This document shows positions 36,525 through 46,198 of a stretch of 64,000 bases of DNA, in pieces. Every line of letters starts with the position of its first letter. Position 1 is the first letter of the stretch. Position numbers and translations under genes: made by a program. A model generated the notes under the pieces. That model had not been told where the DNA came from. It ran no database searches and saw only the letters and a program-made list of their open reading frames with translations. The stretch comes from Paraburkholderia sediminicola (GTDB lineage Bacteria > Pseudomonadota > Gammaproteobacteria > Burkholderiales > Burkholderiaceae), in assembly GCF_902859805.1 (NCBI RefSeq), contig NZ_CADIKC010000001.1, positions 310,001-374,000 on the forward strand, given 5' to 3'.

Positions 36525-37679
36525 TCAAATCACAGACTGTCCCGGTTCGCCACTGGGAACCCGCGTCGTCATATCTGCAAAGCGTGCCTTGATGCGCTTG
36601 CGCATGGGTTCTTCGTAAAATTTGAAGCAGAGCAGGCTTACCAGCACGCTAAAGACGATCACGATCCATCCATTCGAGCGCCCGAATCCGATCATCAACG
36701 ACCAGAGCGCGATGGGCATGTGCGTGAGATAAAGCGAGTAACTCGCCTCGCCCAACCGCACCAGAGGCCGCCAGCTCAATATGCCGACCACAGGCCGCTC
36801 CAGTAGCGCGAGGCCAAGTATCAGCGCGGCAAAAAAAGGAGCGTCGAGGAAGAACGAAGGCGACACAGGCCTCCATGCACTCAGTCCCACGAGCCCAGTC
36901 AGAGCCAGGGCCACAAGCGCCTTCCCCCGGACATGCTGCGATCCGGCGCCTGCCTGAAGGCGCTGATAGAAAAGAGCCGAACAGATGCCCATGACAAACT
37001 CAGCGAGTCGCGTCACCGGCATGGCGTAAATCATGGCGCCGCTGCGTGAGACCGGCATATAGGCATCCAGCAGCGCAATCCACACTCCAGTCGTGAGCCA
37101 CAATGCAACGCAAAAAAATGCGAGCCGCGCGGGCCTCAACCCAGCCATCCTGCGCACCAGAAACGGAAACAGTAGATAAAAGAATGCCTCGCAGGAGACG
37201 CTGTCGGACGGTCCGTTCCAGGGTTGATTGATGGCTGAAAAAGGAAACCATGCATTGAGCAGTAGCAGTTGGCAAATCAGGCTAATGGCCAATGCGGGGT
37301 AGATTGCACCCTTGATGGCATACCACTTCAGCATCAGCGAAGCATCGCCAGCATGCACAAGGTAGATCACCACTGGAACGCACATCAGGAGGCCGAGCAG
37401 GATCACCGGATAGATCCGTGCGATACGTGCCTCGTAAAAAGTACGAGCGCCTCCGCGGACAAGTTTGTCGCGATAGGTGAAAGTAAGAATAAAACCTGAA
37501 AGGACGAAGAACAGCGACACAGCGGAACGGCCCCCGTCCAGGAAGTTAAAGACGGAGGCCGGCAACGGCAGGAGTTGATTTTCTGAGTAGTGCGAGAGGA
37601 CGACCGCCAATGCGGCCATGAACCGGATACTGGTCAACGCGGGAAACGCACCGCCGGACTGGTTCAGGTTCACCGCCAT
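36525..37679 (-). CDS. acyltransferase 3 family membrane protein (OafA-like)
   Basis: 384 residues with about ten hydrophobic helices. Family motifs are LTSIRFMAALAVVLSHY (catalytic His), SLFFVLSGFILTFTYR and FYEARIARIYPVILLG. Such proteins O-acetylate sugars of lipopolysaccharide, capsule or exopolysaccharide at the inner membrane. The second ATG (37679) was preferred, since AGGAGG lies 7 nt before it and only 1-2 nt before the first. No sugar-biosynthesis gene adjoins, so the target polymer is unknown. Confidence 0.87.
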   Translation of the reverse strand: MAVNLNQSGGAFPALTSIRFMAALAVVLSHYSENQLLPLPASVFNFLDGGRSAVSLFFVLSGFILTFTYRDKLVRGGARTFYEARIARIYPVILLGLLMCVPVVIYLVHAGDASLMLKWYAIKGAIYPALAISLICQLLLLNAWFPFSAINQPWNGPSDSVSCEAFFYLLFPFLVRRMAGLRPARLAFFCVALWLTTGVWIALLDAYMPVSRSGAMIYAMPVTRLAEFVMGICSALFYQRLQAGAGSQHVRGKALVALALTGLVGLSAWRPVSPSFFLDAPFFAALILGLALLERPVVGILSWRPLVRLGEASYSLYLTHMPIALWSLMIGFGRSNGWIVIVFSVLVSLLCFKFYEEPMRKRIKARFADMTTRVPSGEPGQSVI

Positions 37680-37794
37680 CAGCATCGCCTCCTGATTACG
37701 CGGGGCTCAATCTACCATCGCAATCCGGTCAAACCTGCATACCATGCGGCAATTCCTGCTGCGATGGCGGAACGTTTGGGTAGTTTGGCGAGAA

Positions 37795-38670
37795 TTACCT
37801 GTGCGATTCGCCAATCGCATCCAGTTCAGCGCGCACCTCGTCAGTCAATTTCAACTGTGCTGCCTGCAAGTTTTCCCGCAGATGCCCTACCGACGAAGTA
37901 CCCGGAATCAGCAGGATGTTCGGCGCGCGATGCAGGAGCCACGCGAGCGCCACCTGCATCGGCGTCGCGCCGATCGTTTGCGCGATCGTGGAAAGCGCTG
38001 ACGACTGGATCGGTGTGAATCCGCCAAGCGGGAAGAACGGTACGTAGGCGATGCCCTTCGTTGCCAGTTCATCGACCAGCGCATCGTCTTCCCGATGAAC
38101 GAGGTTGTAGTGATTCTGCACGCAGACGATCTCCGCGATGCCCTGTGCCTCGGCAACCTGAGCCGCGGTCGCGTTGCTCAGGCCGATATGGCGAACCAGC
38201 CCTCGCTGCTGAAGTTCGGCAAGCGCCACGACCTGCTTTTCGATCGACCCTTCGGAGGGGGCATGCACGTCGCCCATGATTCGCATGTTGACGATATCGA
38301 GTGCATCGACACCGAGATTGCGAAGGTTGTCGTGAACGCCACGCTCGATATCTTCCGGCTCAAGCGCCGGCAGCCAGGAGCCATCGCTGCCACGAACCGC
38401 GCCAAGCTTGGTGACGATCACGAGATCATCCGGATAAGGATGCAGCGCCTCGCGAATCAGCTGGTTGGTGATGTGCGGTCCGTAGAAGTCGCTCGTATCG
38501 ATGTGATTGACGCCCGACGCCACCGCTTCACGCAGCACGGCGATCGCTGCGTCGCGATCTTTCGGCGGCCCGAATACGCCGGGTCCGGCCAGTTGCATGG
38601 CGCCATAGCCCATGCGTTGAACGGAATGGCCAGCCAGCGAATATGTGTCCACGGAGGTGAGGTTCGACAT
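37795..38670 (-). CDS. aldo/keto reductase
   Basis: 291 residues: NADPH-dependent (beta/alpha)8 reductase with the catalytic tetrad Asp in HIDTSDFYG, Tyr in the same motif, Lys in VIVTKLGAVRG; the GLSNATAAQV segment and LIPGTSSVGHL close the cofactor site. AAGGAG precedes ATG 38670. It resembles stand-alone stress or xenobiotic carbonyl reductases. It is probably controlled by the divergent LysR gene. Confidence 0.87.
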   Translation of the reverse strand: MSNLTSVDTYSLAGHSVQRMGYGAMQLAGPGVFGPPKDRDAAIAVLREAVASGVNHIDTSDFYGPHITNQLIREALHPYPDDLVIVTKLGAVRGSDGSWLPALEPEDIERGVHDNLRNLGVDALDIVNMRIMGDVHAPSEGSIEKQVVALAELQQRGLVRHIGLSNATAAQVAEAQGIAEIVCVQNHYNLVHREDDALVDELATKGIAYVPFFPLGGFTPIQSSALSTIAQTIGATPMQVALAWLLHRAPNILLIPGTSSVGHLRENLQAAQLKLTDEVRAELDAIGESHR

Positions 38671-38730
38671 AGCGCGCTCCTTGAGGTGCGATGAGATGAG
38701 GGGTTGAGCAGCAGTATGACGACGATTGCG

Positions 38731-38781
38731 TTGTTCGATAATCCGGCCTAAATTGAACGGGTTGTTAAACATTTCGAACAA
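38731..38781. promoter_or_regulatory. LysR operator candidate between aldo/keto reductase and regulator
   Basis: TTGTTCGA (38731-38738) and TCGAACAA (38774-38781) are perfect inverses 35 bp apart in the 116-nt divergent region. They could be a promoter-distal recognition site and a promoter-proximal activation site. Confidence 0.4.
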
Positions 38782-38786
38782 TAGCC

Positions 38787-39680
38787 ATGGAATTCAACGA
38801 CCTTGCCGCCTTCGTCTCGGTCGCGCGCGCCGGCGGTTTCCGCGACGCCGCGCGCATCAGCGGCGTCTCCGCTTCCAGTCTGAGCATTGCCGTGCGTCGT
38901 CTCGAGGCAAAGCTGGGTATGCGCCTGCTCAATCGAACCACGCGCAGCGTGGCCCCGACAGAAGCCGGACTGCGTCTGCTAGAAAAGCTGACGCCATTGT
39001 TCAGCGAGATGGAAGCCGCGCTGGATGTCCTGAACCGGTTCAGGGACAAGCCGAGCGGCACGCTCAAACTCAACGTGCCGTCGAGCGCCGCACGCATCGT
39101 GTTGCCGACCGTCATTCCCCAGTTTCTGAAGGCCTATCCCGACATACGCGTGGAGGTGGTGGTGGAGGATGGTTTCGTCGATGTGCTGTCAATTGGTTGC
39201 GATGCGGGCATTCGCTACGACGAGCGGCTCGAGCAGGACATGATCGCGATGCCGATCGGTCCGCGTGTGCAGCGCTTCGCTACCGCCGCGGCGCCGGGTT
39301 ATCTCGATGCCCATGGCAGACCTGAGCATCCACGCGACCTGCTGGCTCACGCGTGCTTGCGTGGCCAGTTTGCCGGCGGCGGTACGCCAACGTGGTATTT
39401 CGAGCGCGACGGCGAAGTGGTGCAACTGAATCCGTCGGGACCGCTTCTCGTCAGACCCGGCGCTGCAATCGACCTTGCGGTCAGCACCGCTGTCGCCGGC
39501 GTGGGGGTGATTCACCTGTTCGAGGACATGCTGCGCCCGCATCTAGATAGCGGGGCATTGGAGCCGATTCTGGAACCGTGGTGGCAGCGTTTTTCGGGGC
39601 CGTTTCTGTACTATCCGGGCCGGCGTCACTTGCCGGCGCCGTTGCGCGTATTTATCGATTTCCTGAAGGCGCGTGCTTAG
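38787..39680 (+). CDS. LysR-type regulator (CrgA/PA-type subgroup)
   Basis: 297 residues. The HTH is FNDLAAFVSVARAGGFRDAARISGVSASSLSIAVRRLEAKLG, then the subgroup hallmarks LLNRTTRSVAPTEAG and GTLKLNVPSSAARIVLPTVIPQFL. The C-terminal PGRRHLPAPLRVFIDFLKARA is typical of regulators controlling neighbouring oxidoreductases. It starts six nucleotides after the operator arm. Confidence 0.88.
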   Translation: MEFNDLAAFVSVARAGGFRDAARISGVSASSLSIAVRRLEAKLGMRLLNRTTRSVAPTEAGLRLLEKLTPLFSEMEAALDVLNRFRDKPSGTLKLNVPSSAARIVLPTVIPQFLKAYPDIRVEVVVEDGFVDVLSIGCDAGIRYDERLEQDMIAMPIGPRVQRFATAAAPGYLDAHGRPEHPRDLLAHACLRGQFAGGGTPTWYFERDGEVVQLNPSGPLLVRPGAAIDLAVSTAVAGVGVIHLFEDMLRPHLDSGALEPILEPWWQRFSGPFLYYPGRRHLPAPLRVFIDFLKARA

Positions 39681-39762
39681 CGTGAACCGTTTAACTGCGC
39701 CTTATAGCGGTTCGATGTTTAGAGGCCGTGAAAGCCATTGCACGCGTGAAACTCTCAGTGTC

Positions 39763-39794
39763 GACGGATGCCCGCCAAAGTGCAGGCATCCGTC
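39763..39794. terminator. stem-loop between convergent LysR and porin genes
   Basis: GACGGATGCC (39763-39772) and GGCATCCGTC (39785-39794) form a perfect 10-bp stem with a 12-nt loop between the two stop codons. Confidence 0.6.
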
Positions 39795-39821
39795 ATACCG
39801 GGTCGCGTAACGCGAGACCGA

Positions 39822-40982
39822 TCAGAATGCGTGACGCATCCCCACCGTAACAGCCACTTGCGTATTCGACGACGAAGGCGAGAGCGTGTTGATCATGGCA
39901 TGCGAGAGCACGGAATCAGCCGGTGCGCCGTGCACGTTCTGATAGACGCCTTCAAGATAGAAGTCGGTGCGCTTGCTGATCGAATAGTCGGCCTGAAGCA
40001 TCCCCGTATTCCATCCCGGCGACGAGCCGTTATAAGCGCCATGCGTGTAGGTGTAGGCGCCCGATAGGCTCAACGCTGGCGTGAGCGCGTACTTGACGTT
40101 CGCTTCGTAGTTGTCGAGGCGCAACGAGCCGCTCAGGGTTCCGGCGGAAGCATCGTTCGCACCGAGGTAAGTGCCGGTTCCGAACGAGAAGACGCCCGAC
40201 GCGTTGTCCATCTGCGTATGGCTCCAGACAAGGCCTACGGTAGCCGGCCCGAACGTGTAGTTGCCACCAAGCGACCAGATACGCTGGCGCTGTGCAAGGA
40301 AGTTCGCGCTGGTGTCGCCCGTGGTAACGGCGCCGCCCGCACTGCCTGCGTTGTTCAATTGCAGGTAGCCGGCAGCAAGATTGACAGGCCCTTGCGCATA
40401 GGACACACCGAAGCCGTATGAGCGGTTGTTCGCGAAGCTGCCTGCCTTATTGCTGAAGGCATACATCGTTTCGAATGTGACGCCGCTGAATGTCGGGCTC
40501 GTGTACTTGACCGTGTTGTTGAAAACGACCGAATTGCCGGCAAGATTGTCGTTCTCGAACGGATGCGCCGCCATGTTGCCGCCCCACGTGTTGAACTCCG
40601 CCGTGAGCGGACCGACCAGGTCGTTCATCACATCAAACTGGCGGCCGAACGTCACCGTGCCGTATGGATCGCTTTGCAAACCGACCCACGCCTGAGAACC
40701 GAAACCATCGCCGGAGAAAGCCTGGGCGCCGTTGTTCAGCAGGAATCCCTGTTCCAGCTTGAAGACCGCGTGCAAGCCGCCACCGAGATCTTCCGAACCC
40801 TTGAGACCGAAGACCGTGTTCTGCGTTGAGCTGCTCACTTCCTGCCAGTTGCTATGTCCGCCCTGATTGTTCGTGTAGATCAATCCTGCATCAATGAGAC
40901 CATAGAGCGTCACGCTGCTTTGCGCATGCGCCGAAATAGCAAAGGCGCCGGAAAGCGCGACCACGAGTAGAGATTTTTTCAT
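39822..40982 (-). CDS. outer-membrane porin
   Basis: 386 residues from ATG 40982. The signal peptide MKKSLLVVALSGAFAISAHAQ is followed by SSVTLYGLIDAGLIYTNN, the first strand of Burkholderia-type trimeric porins; GSQAWVGLQSDPYGTVTFGRQ and the C-terminal beta-signal VAVTVGMRHAF confirm the family. It differs clearly from the other porin in this window. An in-frame upstream extension lacks a signal and is not likely translated. Confidence 0.93.
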   Translation of the reverse strand: MKKSLLVVALSGAFAISAHAQSSVTLYGLIDAGLIYTNNQGGHSNWQEVSSSTQNTVFGLKGSEDLGGGLHAVFKLEQGFLLNNGAQAFSGDGFGSQAWVGLQSDPYGTVTFGRQFDVMNDLVGPLTAEFNTWGGNMAAHPFENDNLAGNSVVFNNTVKYTSPTFSGVTFETMYAFSNKAGSFANNRSYGFGVSYAQGPVNLAAGYLQLNNAGSAGGAVTTGDTSANFLAQRQRIWSLGGNYTFGPATVGLVWSHTQMDNASGVFSFGTGTYLGANDASAGTLSGSLRLDNYEANVKYALTPALSLSGAYTYTHGAYNGSSPGWNTGMLQADYSISKRTDFYLEGVYQNVHGAPADSVLSHAMINTLSPSSSNTQVAVTVGMRHAF

Positions 40983-41396
40983 ACCTGTTGGCTCCGTGAT
41001 TGAGCGATGTTGAACGTAATTAATTGTGTGCGTTCGATTCCCACTGGCGAGCGCATTGGCCGCCAACAGGATCTACGAACGCATAGGCAACGGATAGGCA
41101 ACGCATTCGCAGGCCGGCGCCGTGCGAATTGCAAAAACATCCGATATTGTTTGTTGATTATTGCGTGTGGCGCATTTAATAACGTGTGGATAGCGCGTGC
41201 TGACTACAGCATGGTTTTCAATTGAATTACGCAGGCGCATCTTGCGAGGCGCTGCCGAAAACGAACAGTGCAATCATATGACAGCGAAAATAAATTCCGC
41301 GTCAAAAATAAAAATGGCGTGGTGCGAAAAGAACACGCAAATGGCACATTCAGACAACGTGCCGCATCAAGCTTAAAAGGCGCGCATGCTTATCGC
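40983..41396. other. 414-nt intergenic region upstream of the porin gene
   Basis: It has distinctly lower GC than its surroundings, which suits a strong regulated porin promoter with a long leader. I see no gene, repeat or clear operator in it. Confidence 0.5.
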
Positions 41397-42149
41397 TTAT
41401 CGCCACGCTTGAGTAAACTCCCCCACCACGCGTGACAGATGCGACTGCATTGCCTCGCGCGCAGCAACTGGATCGCGGCCCATGATGGCAGCAAAGATAC
41501 GCTGATGATCTTCCTGTGACGCCGCCCGCATCGCCGGCGTATGAAAGTGTTCCTCGATTTTGGCCCACAGCGGATCGCTGCGCGCACAGTCCCACATCGC
41601 GGTGACCATATGCAACAGGACCGCATTGCCGGTCGCTTCGGCAATGCGCATATGAAACTGACGATCAGCCGCGTCGTTAGCCTGCTTGTCATGCATCTGC
41701 TCACGCATCGTGGTGAGCGCGGAGAAGATACGGTCGAGGTCGCTGTCCTTGCGCTCGGTCGCCGCGAGCGCCGCCACCTCGGACTCGATTAATGCGCGCG
41801 CTCGCAACGTTTCGATCGGACCGGGCCCGCGTGGCAGTTCGAACGTCACCGGTTTGGCGCCGATGCCCGCCGACACATAGATGCCCGACCCGCCGCGCAC
41901 TTCGACCACGCCCTGCACCTCCAGCGCGATGATCGCCTCGCGAACCTGCGTGCGGCTCACGCTGAATTTGTCGGCCAGGGTGCGCTCCGAGGGCAATCTC
42001 GAGCCCGCTTCGAACTCCCCGGACGCCGCGATCAATGCGTGAATCTGTTTCGCAAGGCCGATGTACGAACGGTCCGCGGCTTCGGCGTCCTGTCTGTGGG
42101 CAAATGGCTGGGTGGAGAAATCGGTCATCAAGTGCTCGTGGATAGGCAT
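41397..42149 (-). CDS. uxuR: GntR/FadR-family regulator of hexuronate genes
   Basis: About 250 residues. The winged helix is IHALIAASGEFEAGSRLPSERTLADKFSVSRTQVREAIIALEVQGVVEVRGGSGIYVS, and an FCD effector domain follows with metal-ligand His/Asp positions in DRQFHMRIAEATGN and DHQRIF. It is the likely UxuR/ExuR-type repressor of the divergent uxuA-MFS genes. ATG 42149 with AGGTGG about 9 nt upstream was chosen. The longer frame would run through an operator at 42183-42192. Confidence 0.8.
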   Translation of the reverse strand: MPIHEHLMTDFSTQPFAHRQDAEAADRSYIGLAKQIHALIAASGEFEAGSRLPSERTLADKFSVSRTQVREAIIALEVQGVVEVRGGSGIYVSAGIGAKPVTFELPRGPGPIETLRARALIESEVAALAATERKDSDLDRIFSALTTMREQMHDKQANDAADRQFHMRIAEATGNAVLLHMVTAMWDCARSDPLWAKIEEHFHTPAMRAASQEDHQRIFAAIMGRDPVAAREAMQSHLSRVVGEFTQAWR

Positions 42150-42182
42150 AGCGAGGTGCCACCTGCGGCCCTCGCGCAAAAA

Positions 42183-42192
42183 TGGTACACCA
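42183..42192. promoter_or_regulatory. TGGT-AC-ACCA operator (regulator side)
   Basis: TGGTACACCA, a palindrome of the same form as the two on the uxuA side, lies 34 nt upstream of the regulator start. It suggests autoregulation. Confidence 0.5.
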
Positions 42193-42281
42193 ATTTCGTC
42201 AACCAGCAGCTTTCCCTTCATTCAAACCGCAGTCAACCGCTTGCTCATCGTTCAGGGACAAGGCTCGGCACATCCATAGAC

Positions 42282-42317
42282 TGGTAAACCACTATCGATT
42301 CGAATTGGTCAACCAAT
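42282..42317. promoter_or_regulatory. paired TGGT-N2-ACCA operators (uxuA side)
   Basis: TGGTAAACCA (42282-42291) and ATTGGTCAACCAAT (42304-42317) have centres 24 bp apart. The TGGT..ACCA palindrome is the binding pattern of FadR/UxuR-type GntR regulators. They lie about 90-120 nt upstream of the uxuA start. Confidence 0.6.
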
Positions 42318-42402
42318 CATAATCCGCCTGAATCGGGAGACCGGGCGACGCGTCCCCTCCCGAGCCAGCAGGGCTGGTGCAATCAATCCAAGGAGTGAAG
42401 TC

Positions 42403-43443
42403 GTGAAGATGTCTTTCCGGTGGTACGGCGAGTCCGATCCCGTCACGCTGCAGTACATTCGCCAGATTCCCGGCATGACGGATATCGTGTCCGCCATCTA
42501 CGACGAGCCCGTAGGCGAAGTGTGGCCGGCGTACAAGATCGCTGCCCTGAAGTCGACGATCGAAGCGGCCGGTCTTCGGTTCGAAGTCGTCGAGTCGGTG
42601 CCCGTGCATGAAGACATCAAGCTCGGCAAGCCAAGCCGTGACCGTCTCATCGCCAACTATCAGCAAACCATCCGGAACCTCGCGGCAGCAGGCATCAAGG
42701 TCATCTGCTACAACTTCATGCCGGTGTTCGACTGGACCCGCACGGAGCTGTCAAAAACGCTCGAAGACGGTTCGACGTGCCTTGCGTTCAGCACGAAGGA
42801 AATCGACGAGATCGATCCGGACAACGGCATTGCGCTACCCGGCTGGGATTCGAGCTACAAGCCCGAACAATTGAAAGCGCTGCTCGCCGAGTACCGCGAA
42901 GTCGACGAAGCCAGGCTTTGGCAGCATCTGGAATATTTCCTGAAAGCGATCATTCCTGTCGCGGAAGCATGCGGCATGAAAATGGCCATTCATCCGGACG
43001 ACCCGCCGCGCCCGATCTTCGGACTGCCCCGTATTGTGAAGAACCGCGACGACCTCGCGCGCATCGTGGGGATCGTGGACTCGCCGGCGAACGGCCTCAC
43101 CCTTTGCTCCGGTTCGCTCGGCGCCGGACCGCAAAACAACGTGGAAGCACTCGTGCGCGAATTCGGCGGCATGGGGCGCATTCACTTTGCGCACATCCGC
43201 AATGTGAAGATCACGCCCGAGGGCGATTTTGAAGAATCAGCCCACCTGTCCAGTTGCGGTTCGCTGGATATTGCCGCGATCGTGAAGGCGTATCACGACA
43301 CCGGATTCACCGGCTATTTCCGCCCGGACCATGGCCGCATGATCTGGGGCGAAACCGGCAAGCCCGGCTACGGCTTGTACGATCGCGCGCTCGGTGCCGT
43401 GTATATCAACGGTTTGTGGGAAGCGATGGACAAGCTTTCCTGA
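42403..43443 (+). CDS. uxuA: mannonate dehydratase
   Basis: 346 residues, GTG start with AGGAG 7 nt upstream. Family segments are [22 protein letters not shown] at the N terminus, [44 protein letters not shown] and [13 protein letters not shown], the last three carrying the metal-binding His/Asp/Cys set. It dehydrates D-mannonate to 2-keto-3-deoxygluconate in hexuronate catabolism. UxaC, UxuB and KDG kinase are not nearby. Confidence 0.92.
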   Translation: MKMSFRWYGESDPVTLQYIRQIPGMTDIVSAIYDEPVGEVWPAYKIAALKSTIEAAGLRFEVVESVPVHEDIKLGKPSRDRLIANYQQTIRNLAAAGIKVICYNFMPVFDWTRTELSKTLEDGSTCLAFSTKEIDEIDPDNGIALPGWDSSYKPEQLKALLAEYREVDEARLWQHLEYFLKAIIPVAEACGMKMAIHPDDPPRPIFGLPRIVKNRDDLARIVGIVDSPANGLTLCSGSLGAGPQNNVEALVREFGGMGRIHFAHIRNVKITPEGDFEESAHLSSCGSLDIAAIVKAYHDTGFTGYFRPDHGRMIWGETGKPGYGLYDRALGAVYINGLWEAMDKLS

Positions 43444-43527
43444 AGCCCGAATAGAACGATCCAGACCAAAGGCGCCGGCGCACTGCCAGCCGGCGCCGCC
43501 ATAACGCTATAAAAAACGGAGACTCCC

Positions 43528-44844
43528 ATGCCGCGCATCCGATGGACCATGATCTTCATGTGTTTCCTCGCCAACGTCATCAACTTCGTCGATCGGGCCA
43601 ACCTGGCGATCGCCGCGCCGAGCATTCGCGCGGAGTTGGGTCTGGGCGCGGTCGGCATGGGGCTCGTGCTCAGCGCGTTCTTCTGGACCTACGCATTCCT
43701 GCAGCTGCCGGCCGGCTGGTTCATCGACAAGGTCGGCGTGCGTGTGAGTCTGGCGTTGGCGGTCGGCTGGTGGTCGGCCTTCACGATCGCCACCGGCGCG
43801 GCTCGCGGCCTCGCGCAACTCGTGGGCGTGCGGCTGATGCTCGGCGTCGGCGAAGCCGCGGCGATTCCGTCGTTCGCCAAGGTTGCGTTCAACTGGTTTC
43901 CGCGCAGCGAGCGCGGGCTCGCGAGCAGCATCTTCGACAGCGGCTCGCGCGTCGGCTCGGCGCTCTCGCTACCTCTGGTTGCGTGGTTGATATCCCTTGT
44001 CGGCTGGCGCGGCTCGTTCGTGATCACGGGGGGCCTTGGTGTGGTGTGGGCGCTCGCCTGGTGGTTCATCTATCGTGACCCGGAGCGCTACCGGGCTATT
44101 GCGCCTGCCGCCGTCGACGCCTTGCTGGCACAGCGCGCCGCCCCTGCCGCAGCCGTTACGTCAGACGAGAACGCCGGCACTGTGTCGTGGCTCGATCTGT
44201 TCCGCTATCGCACGGTGTGGGGCATGATGATCGGGCTGTTCTGCCTCAACTTCGCGATTTATTTTTTCATCACCTGGTTCCCGAGTTATCTGCTGCAGTC
44301 GCGTGGATTCTCGCTCGCGTCACTCGGCACATGGGGCATGCTGCCGGCGCTGCTGGCCATTCCTGGCGGCTGGCTTGGCGGCCTGGTGTCGGACAGCCTG
44401 TTCAAACGCGGATGGAGCGCAACCGCGGCTCGCAAGACTTGCCTTGTGATCGGCATGCTTCTTTCGTCGTCGATCGCGTTGTCGGTACTGGTTCAAAGCA
44501 CGTGGGCGTGTCTGGCGCTGTTCGCCCTCGCCTATGCCAGCCTGTCGTTCGCCGGCGCTAACGTGTGGACGCTTGTTGGCGAAGTGGCGCCGACATCCGC
44601 TCATGTGGCATCGCTCGGCGGCATCCAGAACTTTGCAGGGAATCTCGCCGGGATTTTTATCACCACATTTACCGGGGTCATGCTGGCGATCACAAAGGGT
44701 TCGTTTGTGATTCCGCTGATGGTTGCGGGCTCCCTATGCGTGGTCGGCGCCCTGTCGTATCTGTTCGTTGTCGGTAAGGTCGAGCCCTTGCCTCTACTCC
44801 CGCGTGCCCGAACGGCAAAGATTGCCAGACACGAAGCCGCTTGA
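43528..44844 (+). CDS. MFS hexuronate/aldonate transporter (ExuT-like)
   Basis: 438 residues of the anion:cation symporter family, 12 helices. The N-terminal motif FLANVINFVDRANLAIAAPSI and PAGWFIDKVGVR, AIPSFAKVAFNWFPRSERG, and VAPTSAHVASLGGIQNFAGNLAGI are typical of ExuT/GudP/D-galactonate transporters. It follows uxuA by 84 nt and should import glucuronate/galacturonate or mannonate under the same regulator. Confidence 0.87.
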   Translation: MPRIRWTMIFMCFLANVINFVDRANLAIAAPSIRAELGLGAVGMGLVLSAFFWTYAFLQLPAGWFIDKVGVRVSLALAVGWWSAFTIATGAARGLAQLVGVRLMLGVGEAAAIPSFAKVAFNWFPRSERGLASSIFDSGSRVGSALSLPLVAWLISLVGWRGSFVITGGLGVVWALAWWFIYRDPERYRAIAPAAVDALLAQRAAPAAAVTSDENAGTVSWLDLFRYRTVWGMMIGLFCLNFAIYFFITWFPSYLLQSRGFSLASLGTWGMLPALLAIPGGWLGGLVSDSLFKRGWSATAARKTCLVIGMLLSSSIALSVLVQSTWACLALFALAYASLSFAGANVWTLVGEVAPTSAHVASLGGIQNFAGNLAGIFITTFTGVMLAITKGSFVIPLMVAGSLCVVGALSYLFVVGKVEPLPLLPRARTAKIARHEAA

Positions 44845-44980
44845 ACAATAAAATCGGGGCCGCCGGGTTGAGCTTCGCGTTCATCTGGCCCGTCTTATGC
44901 AAGAGGTGTTTCACAATCAGCAATTGCGGCCATAATTGGGCAGAAACTTCTGTTAGAAACCTCCCTCCGATGCGCCCACT

Positions 44981-46198
44981 ATGACTGAAACACGCGTTAC
45001 CCCGCTGCGCAAATTTGCCGATTTCGTTCGCGGGCAACAGACGCGCCTGACCGCGCAATGGATGAAAACCGTTTTCGGCGATGTCGACCTCGTCGAAGCG
45101 GACAAGCTCACCTATCAACAGCTCGCCGATCACCTGCCGGAAATTCTCGAAGGACTGTGCCTTGCGCTCGACGTCGAAGATCTCGAACGCGTCGAGCCGG
45201 CAATCGAACGCGATGCGAGAAAACACGGCCTGGTCCGCTGGCGTCAGGGCTACCGCATCGAGGAACTCGTGCGCGAGCTCGATCTGTTCCATCAGGTGCT
45301 CGCTGACGCGCTGGAAGAATTCGCCGACCAGGACAGCACGTTCACGCGCCGCCATGAAGGACGGGCGCGGCGCCTGATCGCGGAAGCACTCAGCATGGTG
45401 ACGCTCACGTCGATCAAGGAGGTGGTCAGCGAACGGGACCGCAAGATCGATGAGTACACCGGCAGGCTCGAGCGCGCCAATCACGAACTGACGCTCAAGC
45501 AGCGGCTGGTCGGCGATCTTTACGAATCGCGCATGCAGATCACCCGCAGCGTGGTTCACGATCTGCGCAATTTTCTGAACGCGTTTTCAATTGCGCTGCA
45601 ACTGATCGAACGGGCGCCTTCAAAGGCCGATATGGCGCTGACACTGGCCAACCGGCAAGCCTCGGACATGAAGCAACTCGTCGACCAGATGGTCGAGTAC
45701 TCCGTGGTGCTCGGTGACGGCACGCCGAACACAGTCGAGCCGGTTGATCTGCATGCGCTTTACGACGAACTCGTCGCCTCCTCGCGCCCGGCCATCGAGG
45801 CCAAAGGACTGACGTTGCACACAGCGTTCGATCCGGCGCTATCCGTTGTCACGTCCAATCGTCTCAAGCTCAAGCAGATTGCAGTCAATCTGCTCTCCAA
45901 CGCGACGAAGTACACGAAGTCCGGCGAGATCCAGCTTGCCTTCACCATTGCTGATGCGGAGCACTGGTCGATTCGCGTGTCGGATACCGGCGTGGGCATC
46001 GCCCCTGCGGATGCGAACCGCGTTTTTGACGAATTCGAACGCGCTGCAGGCGACGACATTCCCGGCACGGGTCTCGGCCTTGCGATCGTCAAGGAGCTCT
46101 GCCGCGTGCTGGGCGGCCAGATCGATTTTGCGTCACACGAAGGCGTTGGGACGACGTTCCAGATCCGGTTCCCGCTCGCGCAGGCCGAAGCCGAATAA
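44981..46198 (+). CDS. orphan sensor histidine kinase with RsbRD-like N-terminal domain
   Basis: 405 residues without membrane segments, so cytoplasmic. Residues about 10-145 look like an RsbRD_N sensor domain, a coiled coil runs about 146-185, then phosphoacceptor His193 in SVVHDLRNFLN. The ATPase domain has N-box NLLSNATKYT, G1 DTGVGIAP and G2 GTGLGLAIVKELC. No response regulator adjoins. The input and partner are unknown. Confidence 0.85.
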   Translation: MTETRVTPLRKFADFVRGQQTRLTAQWMKTVFGDVDLVEADKLTYQQLADHLPEILEGLCLALDVEDLERVEPAIERDARKHGLVRWRQGYRIEELVRELDLFHQVLADALEEFADQDSTFTRRHEGRARRLIAEALSMVTLTSIKEVVSERDRKIDEYTGRLERANHELTLKQRLVGDLYESRMQITRSVVHDLRNFLNAFSIALQLIERAPSKADMALTLANRQASDMKQLVDQMVEYSVVLGDGTPNTVEPVDLHALYDELVASSRPAIEAKGLTLHTAFDPALSVVTSNRLKLKQIAVNLLSNATKYTKSGEIQLAFTIADAEHWSIRVSDTGVGIAPADANRVFDEFERAAGDDIPGTGLGLAIVKELCRVLGGQIDFASHEGVGTTFQIRFPLAQAEAE

